Assembly (NCBI GenBank): GCA_017694145.1
Contig: JADINF010000028.1
Coordinates: 1-31,741, forward strand
Direction of reading: 5' to 3'
From: Candidatus Stercoripulliclostridium pullicola
GTDB lineage: Bacteria > Bacillota > Clostridia > Christensenellales > DTU072
Length of the DNA stretch: 31,741 bases
The notes beneath the pieces were generated by a model. That model did not search any database. It saw only the letters and a program-made list of their open reading frames with translations, and was not told where the DNA came from. The translations under genes and the position numbers were made by a program. Positions 21,498 to 30,200 of this stretch are shown piece by piece (the first letter of the stretch is position 1; every line of letters begins with the position of its first letter).

Positions 21498-22412
21498 TCA
21501 GGATTTTTTATGAAGATTCACGTACTCGGTGGCGTAAGTTGCGGCTATCGCGCCGTCCGAGCAGGCGGTCACCACCTGTCTTAGCGGACTCACGCGAACG
21601 TCGCCTGCGGCGAATACGCCTTCTATAGAGGTGCGCATCTCGGAGTCCGTGACTATATATCCGCGCTCGGTATCGACTACGTCGGCGACGAGCGCGGAAT
21701 CCGGTTCCGTTCCTATCGCCACGAATACTCCTTGCACTTCCAGTCTTCTCACGCCGCCGCCGTGTACGTCGGCTACTTCGAGAACTTCGACGGGGCTTCC
21801 TTCCAGTCCGTAAGCCACGGAGTCGAGCACTTCCTCGATATTTTCCGTCGCGCGCAACCTTTCCACGAGAATTTGAGCCGCGCGGTATTCGCGCCTTCTG
21901 TGAACTATATAAACCTTTTTGCAGAGCCGCGCAAGATACAGCGCCTCCGTAAGCGCGGTATCGCCGCCGCCTACGACGGCAACGACTTTGCCGCGGAAAA
22001 ATCCTCCGTCGCAGGTAGCGCAATAGCTTACGCCCTTACCGGTAAGCGCTTCCTCGTTTTCAAGCCCCAGCTTACGGTGCTTAGCGCCCGTAGCAATTAT
22101 CAACGCGCGCGCCGTATATTCGCCGCCGTCGGTCACGACTTTCTTATCTTCGCCTTCGGCGCCTACCGAAATCGCCGTTTCGTATCGCACTTCGGCACCG
22201 AAGCTCTCCGCCTGCTTGAGCATGGTCGAATACAAGGTGTATCCGTCCACCGACGGGATGCCCGCATAGTTTTCGATGGCTTCGGTCTGCGTGACCTGAC
22301 CGCCGGCGTTCGCTCCGGCTATGACGAGCGTTTTCATTCCGCCGCGCGCGGCGTATATCGCGGCGCTCATCCCCGCGGGTCCGCTTCCCACTATCACTAT
22401 ATCGTATGACAT
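21498..22412 (-). CDS. trxB: Thioredoxin reductase (NADPH/ferredoxin-type flavoprotein)
   Basis: 304 residues from the ATG at 22412 with GGAGGTAGT directly before it; upstream in-frame Met codons lie in promoter DNA. FAD-binding IVGSGPAGMSAA (7-18), the redox-active CATC (131-134), the NADPH-type fold GKVVAVVGGGDTALTEALYLA with HRRREYRA and the C-terminal FAD motif GVFAAGDVR are present. It reduces thioredoxin with NADPH; some clostridial members use reduced ferredoxin instead, and the HRRR basic patch here favours NADPH. No trxA adjoins. Promoter at 22453-22482, terminator at 21396-21427. Confidence 0.94.
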   Translation of the reverse strand: MSYDIVIVGSGPAGMSAAIYAARGGMKTLVIAGANAGGQVTQTEAIENYAGIPSVDGYTLYSTMLKQAESFGAEVRYETAISVGAEGEDKKVVTDGGEYTARALIIATGAKHRKLGLENEEALTGKGVSYCATCDGGFFRGKVVAVVGGGDTALTEALYLARLCKKVYIVHRRREYRAAQILVERLRATENIEEVLDSVAYGLEGSPVEVLEVADVHGGGVRRLEVQGVFVAIGTEPDSALVADVVDTERGYIVTDSEMRTSIEGVFAAGDVRVSPLRQVVTACSDGAIAATYATEYVNLHKKS

Positions 22413-22452
22413 ACTACCTCCGGAGGCGACTATACGCCGCCTGCATTTATAA

Positions 22453-22482
22453 AGTATACCACATGACGCGCTCACATAACAA
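22453..22482 (-). promoter_or_regulatory. Promoter of trxB
   Basis: Minus strand TTGTTA (22477-22482), 18-nt spacer, TATACT (22453-22458) with an extended TGG directly before it. Confidence 0.7.
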
Positions 22483-22558
22483 GTATAGCGACGCAATGCG
22501 TATTTTTCGGTTTATTTCGGGAATATCGCGCGTTTCGGTATCCTTCGTAAGTCTCACG

Positions 22559-22567
22559 TGGTATAAT
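22559..22567 (+). promoter_or_regulatory. Extended -10 of the RlmL-like gene, predicting a leaderless mRNA
   Basis: TGGTATAAT (22559-22567) six bases before the GTG start at 22574. No -35 match is seen, but the TGn extension can compensate. Confidence 0.6.
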
Positions 22568-22573
22568 ACCGTC

Positions 22574-23680
22574 GTGAGCATATTCGACGGCGCGCTCGGC
22601 TTGTCGGTCACTGCGGCAAGCGGCATAGAGGCGGTTACAAAAAAAGAACTTATCGATTTGGGTTACGCCCCGGGAGGAGCGGAATTCGGCAGGATATCTT
22701 TCGACGGCACCTTCCGCGACGCCGCGCGTTGCAATATTTTCTTACGTACGGCGGACAGAGTTTATATCAATATATGCAAATTCCGCGCGGAAAGTTTCGA
22801 CGAGCTGTTCGACGGAGTCAGCAAGGTAAAGTGGCGCGACTCGATACCGGCGGACGGCAAAGTACTCGTCAACGCGAGATCGCGCGGAAGCAAACTTTTC
22901 GCGCTCTCGGCGATACAGCGCGTAGCCAAAAAGGCGATAGCCTCGGCGTATCCGGCAGGACTTACCGAAACCGGCGAAACTTACTCCGTCGACGTCGTTA
23001 TAATTAACGACGAAGTCACGCTTGCGCTAGACATTACGGGTAACGCTCTGCATAAACGCGGTTACCGCACTTACGTGGGCGAAGCGCCTCTCAAAGAAAC
23101 GCTCGCCGCGGCGATGATACTTCTTTCGGGCTGGAAACCGGAATATCCGTTCGCGGATCCTTTCTGCGGTTCGGGCACCTTGCCTATAGAGGCGGCGCTT
23201 ATCGCCACGAACACCGCTCCGGGACTCAACAGAAGTTTTGTTTCCGAAGCCTTCCGCTTCGCGCCCGAAGTTTACGCGGGCGTGAGAGAGGAAGCCCGCG
23301 ACCTCATAAAACAGGACGCAAAACCGCGAATATCGGGCTTCGACGTCAATCCCGAAGCGGTACGCTTAGCTCTCCGACACGCCGAAAACGCAGGTATTCG
23401 CGACAAAATACACATTCAAGCCGCGGATATGCGCTCTTTTTCCTCACGTTTTGCCCGCGGGCACATCGTCACCAACCCGCCTTACGGCGAACGACTTATG
23501 CGCGGAAAGGAACTGGACGTTCTGTACCGCGATTTTGCGAAAGTTTATTTTTCGCTCGACGACTGGCGGCTCGCCGTCATAACCTCATATTACGCATTCG
23601 AGCGCGCCTTTGGCGCGAAAGCGAAAAAAAGACGCAAGTTATACAACGCAGAACTCGAAGCCACTCTATATTTTTATTGA
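22574..23680 (+). CDS. RlmL/YpsC-like 23S rRNA guanine-N2 methyltransferase (THUMP-domain)
   Basis: 368 residues from GTG at 22574. The open frame reaches back to 22406, but the extra 56 residues do not look like the family, run through the trxB promoter, and a TATAAT lies just before the GTG; the family normally starts with a segment like ALGLSVTAASGIEAVTKKEL near residue 7. A THUMP/ferredoxin-like RNA-binding part covers about 1-165. The methyltransferase has DPFCGSGTLPIEAALIA (195-211), FDVNPEAVRLA and the catalytic NPPYGERL. Expected to make m2G in 23S rRNA using SAM. No ribosome site; probably leaderless. Confidence 0.9.
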   Translation: MSIFDGALGLSVTAASGIEAVTKKELIDLGYAPGGAEFGRISFDGTFRDAARCNIFLRTADRVYINICKFRAESFDELFDGVSKVKWRDSIPADGKVLVNARSRGSKLFALSAIQRVAKKAIASAYPAGLTETGETYSVDVVIINDEVTLALDITGNALHKRGYRTYVGEAPLKETLAAAMILLSGWKPEYPFADPFCGSGTLPIEAALIATNTAPGLNRSFVSEAFRFAPEVYAGVREEARDLIKQDAKPRISGFDVNPEAVRLALRHAENAGIRDKIHIQAADMRSFSSRFARGHIVTNPPYGERLMRGKELDVLYRDFAKVYFSLDDWRLAVITSYYAFERAFGAKAKKRRKLYNAELEATLYFY

Positions 23681-23697
23681 ACGCGCGCGTGCGCGTT
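23680..23697 (+). terminator. Weak hairpin at the RlmL-like gene stop
   Basis: AACGCGC-GCGT-GCGCGTT, 7 pairs starting in the stop codon, followed only by TCGG. Termination doubtful. Confidence 0.35.
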
Positions 23698-23701
23698 TCG
23701 G

Positions 23702-23730
23702 TTGCATTCTGCGCAAAGCGGTAATATAAT
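23702..23730 (+). promoter_or_regulatory. Promoter of the CDF transporter gene
   Basis: TTGCAT (23702-23707), 17-nt spacer, TATAAT (23725-23730), 38 nt before the ATG. Confidence 0.75.
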
Positions 23731-23768
23731 ATCAAGAAAACGGCATCACAGGTTTACGGAGAAAAATT

Positions 23769-24893
23769 ATGTCCGAAACATCTGATAAAAGAGTTAAATA
23801 CGGCATGACTGCGGGTATACTCGGTATAGTATCCAACGTAGTCCTGTGCGCGGCGAAGCTCATCGTCGGCTTTATCGGCAACAGTATCACTATAATCGCG
23901 GACGCGGTGAACAACCTTTCGGACGCTGCTAGCAGCGTGATAACGGTATTCGGATTCCGCATAAGCGCGCGCCCCGCGGACAAAGAGCACCCATTCGGGC
24001 ATCACCGTTACGAACAGATATCCGCGCTCATAGTGGCAATACTCGTGCTCGCCATCGGCGTTCTGCTCGGAAAGTCCAGTATAGAAAAGATAATCACGCC
24101 CGAAGAAACGGCGGTGACCGCACTCACCTACATAGTGCTTGCCGTGGCTATAGTTCTGAAAATCGGACAAATGGCGATGTATCTTTACTTTTCGAAGAAA
24201 ATTTCGTCCGATTCTCTGCGCGCTGCCGCCGCGGACTCCAGAAACGACTGTTTAAGTACGGGCGCCGTCCTTATAGCCGCGATAGTCACCGACGTAGCGG
24301 GCGTCAACATCGACGGATATATGGGTCTTGCCGTCAGCCTTTTCATAGTGGTATCGAGCCTGTTGCTCATAAAAGACACCGTGAGTCCTCTGCTCGGAGA
24401 GCCGCCCACGAAGGAATTTGTCGAGAACGTGCGTAAAAAGCTTATGTCCTACGACGGAGTGCTCGGGATACACGATCTGATGGTGCACAACTACGGAGCT
24501 ACGAGCTCCACCTACGTTTCGGTACACGTCGAAGTCGCCGCGCGCGGCGACATAATGAAAGCGCACGATATGATAGACAATATCGAACGCGATTTCCACA
24601 AGGAAGGTCTGAACCTCACCGTACACATGGATCCCGTCGAAACGGACAACCCCGAAGTGAGCCTGAACCTCGAACGCGCGAGAGAGATACTCGCTTCGCT
24701 GAACGCGGGACTCAGCCTTCACGATTTCAGAATGGTAATAGGCGACACGCATACGAATATCCTTTTCGACGTGGTGATACCTTTCGACTCGAAAGTAACC
24801 CCGAAAGAGATAGAAAAAGCCTTCGCCGACGCTTACGCGGACGAAGGCAAACAGTACTTCTTCATCATCAATTACGACCGCTCGTACGTATAA
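23769..24893 (+). CDS. Cation diffusion facilitator (CDF) metal exporter, long form
   Basis: 374 residues; CGGAG precedes the ATG. Six membrane helices are followed by a cytoplasmic domain that is about 80 residues longer than usual. Metal site: TM2 has DAVNN (D45, N49) and TM5 has DSRND (D156, D160). The HxxxD that marks zinc CDFs is absent, so Mn or Fe export is as likely as Zn (inference). KEHPFGHHRYE (72-82) is the conserved loop after TM2. The C-terminal domain holds HVEVAARGDIMKAHDMIDNIE and then a second ferredoxin-like segment (NAGLSLHDFRMVIGDTHTN). Exports divalent metal in exchange for protons at the cell membrane. Confidence 0.93.
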   Translation: MSETSDKRVKYGMTAGILGIVSNVVLCAAKLIVGFIGNSITIIADAVNNLSDAASSVITVFGFRISARPADKEHPFGHHRYEQISALIVAILVLAIGVLLGKSSIEKIITPEETAVTALTYIVLAVAIVLKIGQMAMYLYFSKKISSDSLRAAAADSRNDCLSTGAVLIAAIVTDVAGVNIDGYMGLAVSLFIVVSSLLLIKDTVSPLLGEPPTKEFVENVRKKLMSYDGVLGIHDLMVHNYGATSSTYVSVHVEVAARGDIMKAHDMIDNIERDFHKEGLNLTVHMDPVETDNPEVSLNLERAREILASLNAGLSLHDFRMVIGDTHTNILFDVVIPFDSKVTPKEIEKAFADAYADEGKQYFFIINYDRSYV

Positions 24894-24909
24894 TAAATGC
24901 GAGCACGGG

Positions 24910-24933
24910 CGACCTTAATCGGGAATAAGGTTG
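24910..24933. terminator. Hairpin between converging CDF and yhbY genes
   Basis: CGACCTTA and TAAGGTTG around an 8-nt loop (8 pairs, one G-U), without a good T tract on either side. It is the only candidate terminator between the two genes. Confidence 0.35.
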
Positions 24934-24934
24934 T

Positions 24935-25228
24935 CTAAACTTTGATTTTCGCTTTGCTCCTGTCCTCGGGAGCTTTATATATCACGAGCTTCCTGCCGCA
25001 TACGGACACGGGGTCGGCGCCCGTCATTGTGCACACTTCATCCATAAGCTCCTTCATAGTGCCTTCGGCGGTCCTGAGCACCGTTATCTTGACGAGCTCG
25101 CGCGCCTTGAGCGCGCCCACGAGCTCCTCCGCGAGCGCTTCCGTAACGCCCGCCTTGCCTATCTGAAATATCGCTTCGACGCCGTTAGCCATAGCGCGAA
25201 GCTCGCTTCTCTGTCTTGAATTTATCAT
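24935..25228 (-). CDS. yhbY: YhbY-family RNA-binding protein (CRM domain)
   Basis: 97 residues, one complete CRM domain. The family's start LRAMANGVEAIFQIGKAGVT (10-29) is intact, with GKAG standing for the GxxG RNA-contact loop. The end VCGRKLVIYKAPEDR is also typical. Associates with pre-50S ribosomal subunits in E. coli. GGAG precedes the ATG at 25228; 28 nt after the M20 peptidase gene, so in one operon with it. Confidence 0.95.
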   Translation of the reverse strand: MINSRQRSELRAMANGVEAIFQIGKAGVTEALAEELVGALKARELVKITVLRTAEGTMKELMDEVCTMTGADPVSVCGRKLVIYKAPEDRSKAKIKV

Positions 25229-25256
25229 ACTTTATTTCTCCGTTAAGCCGATCTCG

Positions 25257-26663
25257 TCAGCATTTCTTGATAAGCCTTATATAGAATTCCACCGCTTCCC
25301 AGATGCCGCGGAAGGTGATGCGCTCGTCGTTGCCGTGTACCATTTTCCTTTCCTCGGAGCTCATCGCCATAGCCGAGAAACGGTATACTTTGTCGGATAT
25401 CCTGCCGTAATGTCGGGAATCGGAACAGGCGATCATCAGGTAAGGGGCGACTATGGCGTCGGGGAATACTTCCGACACCGTTTCGGTAAGCTTGGCGTAG
25501 CCTTCGCAATCCGTAGAGGACACGACGGAGGGCTCCGAACCGTTGATCACTTCTATCTTCACGTTTTCGTCGTCGATGACTTTCTTGAGATACTCTACGG
25601 TGGACTCTATCGTTTCCCCGCTTATTATGCGCAGATTGCTCGTCATTGTGGCTTTGGCGGGGATCACGTTGTAGACGTCGCTTCCCTCCATCATAGTGAA
25701 CGCGCAGGTAGTACGCATGAGCGCGTTCATTTCGCCGCCCGACTTCGCGCCCATTGCCGCAAGCAACGGCTTGAACAGCCACAGATTGGCGAATATGAGC
25801 CTGTAAACGAAGGTGCTGTGCCTTCCGAGCGCGTCAAACATTTTGAGCGCGGAAGCGGACAGTCGTGCGGGGAATGGATTGTTCTCCACCTTCGAGCAGG
25901 CTGCCGACAATACGCCCACGGGAGTATGCCTCGGAGGCGTCGAAGCGTGACCGCCGTTACTCAAAACGGTGTATCTTATGTTGGTGATACCCTTCTCCGC
26001 GATACCTATCACGGCGCAACGCTCTTTTACGCCCGGGAATACCTTCTCGACGACCGCGCCGCCTTCGTCCACTACGAGAGCGGGCTTTATCCCCCTGCGT
26101 TCCAGTTCGGATACTATGTTGGGAGCGCTTTCGCCTGCGGTTTCCTCGTCGCCCGCAAACGCGAAATAAATATCGTTTTCTGGTACGAAACCCTCTTTGA
26201 CGAGTTTTTCAGCCGCCTGAAAGATGCCGTTCAGCGTGCCTTTGGTGTCGAGCGTCCCTCTGCCCCAGAGCACTTCGCCTTCGATAATACCTTCGAACGC
26301 GGGGCGCGTCCAACGCGATTCGTCCGCCGGCACCACGTCGTAGTGCGCCATCAGCACGGTAGGCTGCTTATCGCTTTTACCCTTCCATCTGTACAACAAG
26401 CCTTTCGGCGGGATACGCTCGAGCGTAGTCGCTTTATGGATTTCGGGAAACAATTCTCTGAGTTTCAGGCGCAGTTTCTCGAATTCCGCGGCGTCTTCGT
26501 CAGCCACGTCGTTGTAACTCACCGTCTTGATGCGGATAAGTTCTCTCAAATCGTTCACCGCTTTTTCGCGGTCGAATTCGACTGCTTCGGGTTTTCGGGC
26601 GGCTTTCGCTTTCGGCTTGAAAAACAACGCCCTGATAAGGCATATAATAAGAAGCGTTATCAT
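25257..26663 (-). CDS. M20-family metallopeptidase (carboxypeptidase-S-like), N-terminal membrane anchor
   Basis: 468 residues; GGAGGT precedes the ATG at 26663. A short hydrophobic start MITLLIICLIRALFF followed by Lys/Arg suggests an anchor. Zinc-site motifs of M20: HYDVVP (H107, D109), GRGTLDTKG (D139), GDEETAG with catalytic E173 and ligand E174, and a dimerisation domain inserted after about 215 (NIRYTVLSNGGHASTPP). Length and the GHASTPP block fit the carboxypeptidase S/PM20D1-like group, which cleaves or forms N-acyl amino acids; the true substrate is unknown. Confidence 0.92.
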   Translation of the reverse strand: MITLLIICLIRALFFKPKAKAARKPEAVEFDREKAVNDLRELIRIKTVSYNDVADEDAAEFEKLRLKLRELFPEIHKATTLERIPPKGLLYRWKGKSDKQPTVLMAHYDVVPADESRWTRPAFEGIIEGEVLWGRGTLDTKGTLNGIFQAAEKLVKEGFVPENDIYFAFAGDEETAGESAPNIVSELERRGIKPALVVDEGGAVVEKVFPGVKERCAVIGIAEKGITNIRYTVLSNGGHASTPPRHTPVGVLSAACSKVENNPFPARLSASALKMFDALGRHSTFVYRLIFANLWLFKPLLAAMGAKSGGEMNALMRTTCAFTMMEGSDVYNVIPAKATMTSNLRIISGETIESTVEYLKKVIDDENVKIEVINGSEPSVVSSTDCEGYAKLTETVSEVFPDAIVAPYLMIACSDSRHYGRISDKVYRFSAMAMSSEERKMVHGNDERITFRGIWEAVEFYIRLIKKC

Positions 26664-26680
26664 AGTCTACCTCCGTAAAC

Positions 26681-26709
26681 ATAATAACACTTCCCGTAAA
26701 AATTGGCAA
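26681..26709 (-). promoter_or_regulatory. Promoter of the M20-yhbY unit
   Basis: Minus strand TTGCCA (26704-26709), 17-nt spacer, TATTAT (26681-26686) preceded by TGT (extended -10), 17 nt before the ATG. Confidence 0.75.
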
Positions 26710-26748
26710 CATTAGTTAGCCTATATCGGACAAATACAGCTTTTTTAT

Positions 26749-27222
26749 TTATTTGGCGAGCATAAGCACGCCGCCTATTATCGAGAATATCCCGAGCGCT
26801 ATCATCATGGCGTCCGCCATAACGTTATAAGCGACGATAAGCAATATCCCGAAAATTATCATAACGAGCGGCTTCACCACGGCTACCGCTTTCGCGAACG
26901 CGCCGCCCGTTTTCACCGTACCTATATTTTTCACGAAAATGAAAATTCCGTAAATTATCGCGATTATCCCGGTAAGTATTAAAGCCGCTTCCGCTATCGT
27001 CCAGCCGAATATTATCACGACTATGCCCGCGACGGCGGCTATAATGCCGAGCGCCGTCTCCTTCCTCACGAAAACGTCGTAAAGTCCTATCGCTATGAGC
27101 AAAACGCCTATCACGGTCACGATTATGTTGAGCATTCCCGCGCGGAATACGCAACAAAGTATGCCTACGATTATCAGCGAAATTGCAGTTATTCCCGTAC
27201 TGTCTGATATTTTCCCGGTCAT
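26749..27222 (-). CDS. Small polytopic membrane protein (HdeD/DUF308-like)
   Basis: 157 residues with about six hydrophobic helices in pairs (15-32, 33-48, 57-73, 74-96, 112-130, 135-155) and very short loops, as in the DUF308/HdeD group linked to acid resistance in enterobacteria. No charged catalytic residues. ATG at 27222 has only a weak site (AAAGGT). It starts 32 nt after the carB-dapF fusion and is probably read through from it. No good terminator is visible after the stop. Confidence 0.78.
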   Translation of the reverse strand: MTGKISDSTGITAISLIIVGILCCVFRAGMLNIIVTVIGVLLIAIGLYDVFVRKETALGIIAAVAGIVVIIFGWTIAEAALILTGIIAIIYGIFIFVKNIGTVKTGGAFAKAVAVVKPLVMIIFGILLIVAYNVMADAMMIALGIFSIIGGVLMLAK

Positions 27223-27254
27223 AACACTTTTTTACCTTTATGCCACGTAGCGGT

Positions 27255-30200
27255 CTACAACCTGATCACGCCTTCGAACACGAGGTTCGCGCTCGACGTC
27301 ATCACCACTTTTTCGCCGTCGTAGTTGACCACGACGTCGCCGCCGCGAGTCTTGACGGTCACGTCCGCGCCGCGCTCGCAATAGCCGTTGAGCACCGCCG
27401 CCACCACAGCCGCGCACGCTCCCGTACCGGAAGCGAGAACTTCGCCGTTTGCGCGCTCCCACACGCGCAGTTTAAGGGTATTCGGATTGACGACGCGCAC
27501 GAATTCGGCGTTCACCCTGTCGGGGAAGAAGGGCGCGTACTCGAATGCCGTTCCGGTCTTCGTAAGATCCACGTCGTCCACCCTGTCCACGAAAGTCACC
27601 ATGTGCGGATTGCCGAGCGACAGACAGGTGACGCGGTACTCCTTGCCGCGCAATCTGACCGCCCTGTCTATGACGGTATCGCCTTCGAGCGAACAAGGTA
27701 TGTCTTTCGGCGCGAGGATAGGTTTACCCATATCCGCGCTCGTTCCCGAAACCTTGCCATCCGAGAGGAACAACGTAAGCTGTCTTATGCCCGAAAGAGT
27801 CTCTATCGTCATAGTGGTTTTCGGAACTATGCCGTTGTCGTAGAGGAATTTACCGGAACAAATAAGCGAAGTGCCCGACGTTCTGCCGTCGCTTCCGTCC
27901 TTATTGTATATCTCCATTTTCGCGTCGGCGACGTCGGACTTTCCGATGACCGCAAGCCCGTTGCTACCTATGCCGAAGTTGCGGTCGGAGAAAAGTATCG
28001 CCATGCTCTCGGGGCAGACTATCTCGCCGTTGAAATTGTTGAGATAAACGCCGTCGTTACCCAAGGACTGCATTTTGACGAAGTTTATTTTAAGCTTTTC
28101 CTTACGCATCTTGTTGAGGTTAACGAGCTCCGTATTGCGCTCCGTGAACCTCGACGCGAGTATGTCCGCAAGCGCGTTCGCCGTATCGAGAGAAGTCATG
28201 CACGCGATGCCTAATTGTAACGCGCGGGTGCGCAGTTTAGTGTGCGCATCGATATACGAACGGGTGTTGGGGCAGGTGTTGACTATGAAATCTATCTTGC
28301 CGTCCTCGAGATACTTGTAAATGTCGTCGTCACGGACGAGCACGTAGTCGTTGCCGAGCCCCTTGATAGCGTCGGCGGTGCCTTTCGTCGCATATATCGT
28401 CACGCCAACGTCCATAAATTTCTTGGCGAGTTTCACGGCGTCGTACTTGTCCACGTCGCGCACCGAAATGTATACGCCGCGGTTTTCCTTCTCGCTCTTG
28501 AGCTTGAAGCCCGCCGAAACGAGTCCTTTGAACAACGCTTCCTGCAAGGTCTTGCCTATGCCGAGCACTTCGCCCGTCGATTTCATCTCCGGTCCGAGAA
28601 TGGAGTTGACGTTGCTGAGCTTCTCGAAGGAGAATACCGGTACCTTCGCGGTCACGTAAGGAATGGTCTTGGCAAGTCCCGTCCCGTATCCCATATCGGC
28701 GAGGTTTTCGCCGAGCATTATGCGGGTGGCGATATCCACCATGGGGATACCCGTGACCTTACTTATATAAGGTATCGTGCGCGAAGCGCGCGGGTTGACC
28801 TCTATCACGTAAAGCTCGTTCTCGTATATCACGTACTGGATATTGACGAGTCCGCGCGTGCCCAGAAGAAGCGCGAGCCGCGTCGAACAGTCCACTATCT
28901 TTTCGCGCATGACGTCGTTGATATTGTAGGGAGGATATACCGCTATCGAATCGCCGCTGTGTATTCCCGCGCGTTCGACGTGTTGCATTATTCCCGGCAG
29001 AAGCACGTCCTTGCCGTCGCTTATCACGTCCACTTCGAGCTCCGTTCCCATAAGGTATTTGTCGATGAGCACGGGGTTGTCGATATGCTGCGCGAGGATT
29101 ATGTTCATATATTCCTCGACGTCGAAGTCGTTATACGCTATCGTCATATTCTGTCCGCCGATAACGTAGGACGGACGTACGAGCACGGGATACCCGAGTT
29201 CGTTGGCAACCGACACGGCGTCCTGAATGCTCGTCACCGCGAAGCCTTTGGGGCGTTTGAAATTGACCTTTTCGAGCAGAGCGTCGAAACGCTCCCTGTC
29301 CTCCGCGGCGTCTATACTGTCGGCGGAAGTGCCCATGACCCTGACGCCTATCCCGTCGAGGTGCTTGGTAAGTTTTATCGCCGTCTGTCCGCCGAATGCG
29401 ACCACCACGCCCACGGGCTTCTCCACGGCGAGTATGCCGTCGATGTCCTCCGGGGTGAGCGGCTCGAAATAAAGTCTGTCCGCCACGTCGAAATCGGTGG
29501 AAACGGTTTCGGGGTTGTTGTTGACTATCGCGACGTCGTAGCCTAATTTCTTTATGGACCACGCGCAATGCACGCTCGAATAGTCGAACTCTATGCCCTG
29601 TCCTATCCTTATAGGTCCCGAACCCAGAACGAGTATCGTCTTTTTATTACGGTCGACGTGCTCCAAAGCCTCGTTCTCATCATCGTAGGTAGCGTAGAAA
29701 TAAGGCGTTTCCGCGTCGAATTCCGCGGCGCAAGTATCGACCATTTTGTATACCGGATCGCGGTGAACGGGAACCTTGTGTCCGCTTATCCGCTCGATCG
29801 CTTTATCGGTGTAGCCGTAGCGTTTGCCCTTGAGATAAGTATCTTCGCCGATCGCTTTACCCGCTATCTCCTTCTCGTAATCGACGAGGTTCTTGAGTTT
29901 ATTGAGGAAGAAGCGGTCTATCCGGGTTATCTCGAATATCCTGTCCAAAGATACGCCTTCCTTGATCGCGCGGAAGACGGTGAAAAGCCTTAAGTCGTCC
30001 ATGTTCGAGAGCATGGCTTCGACGTCCTTGCCGTCATAGCCCTTGGCGTTAAGGGTGTCGAGCCCTATCTCCGCTCCGCGAACCGCTTTCATTACGGCGG
30101 ACTCGAAATTGGCGCCTATGCTCATGACTTCGCCCGTCGCCTTCATCTGCGTGCCCAGCGTGCGCGAGGCGTATACGAATTTGTCAAAGGGCCACTTCGG

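Noticed and set aside
22406..22573. Upstream extension of the RlmL-like frame
   Set aside because: In frame, but it crosses the divergent trxB promoter, has no family similarity and no ribosome site; the GTG at 22574 matches the family start.
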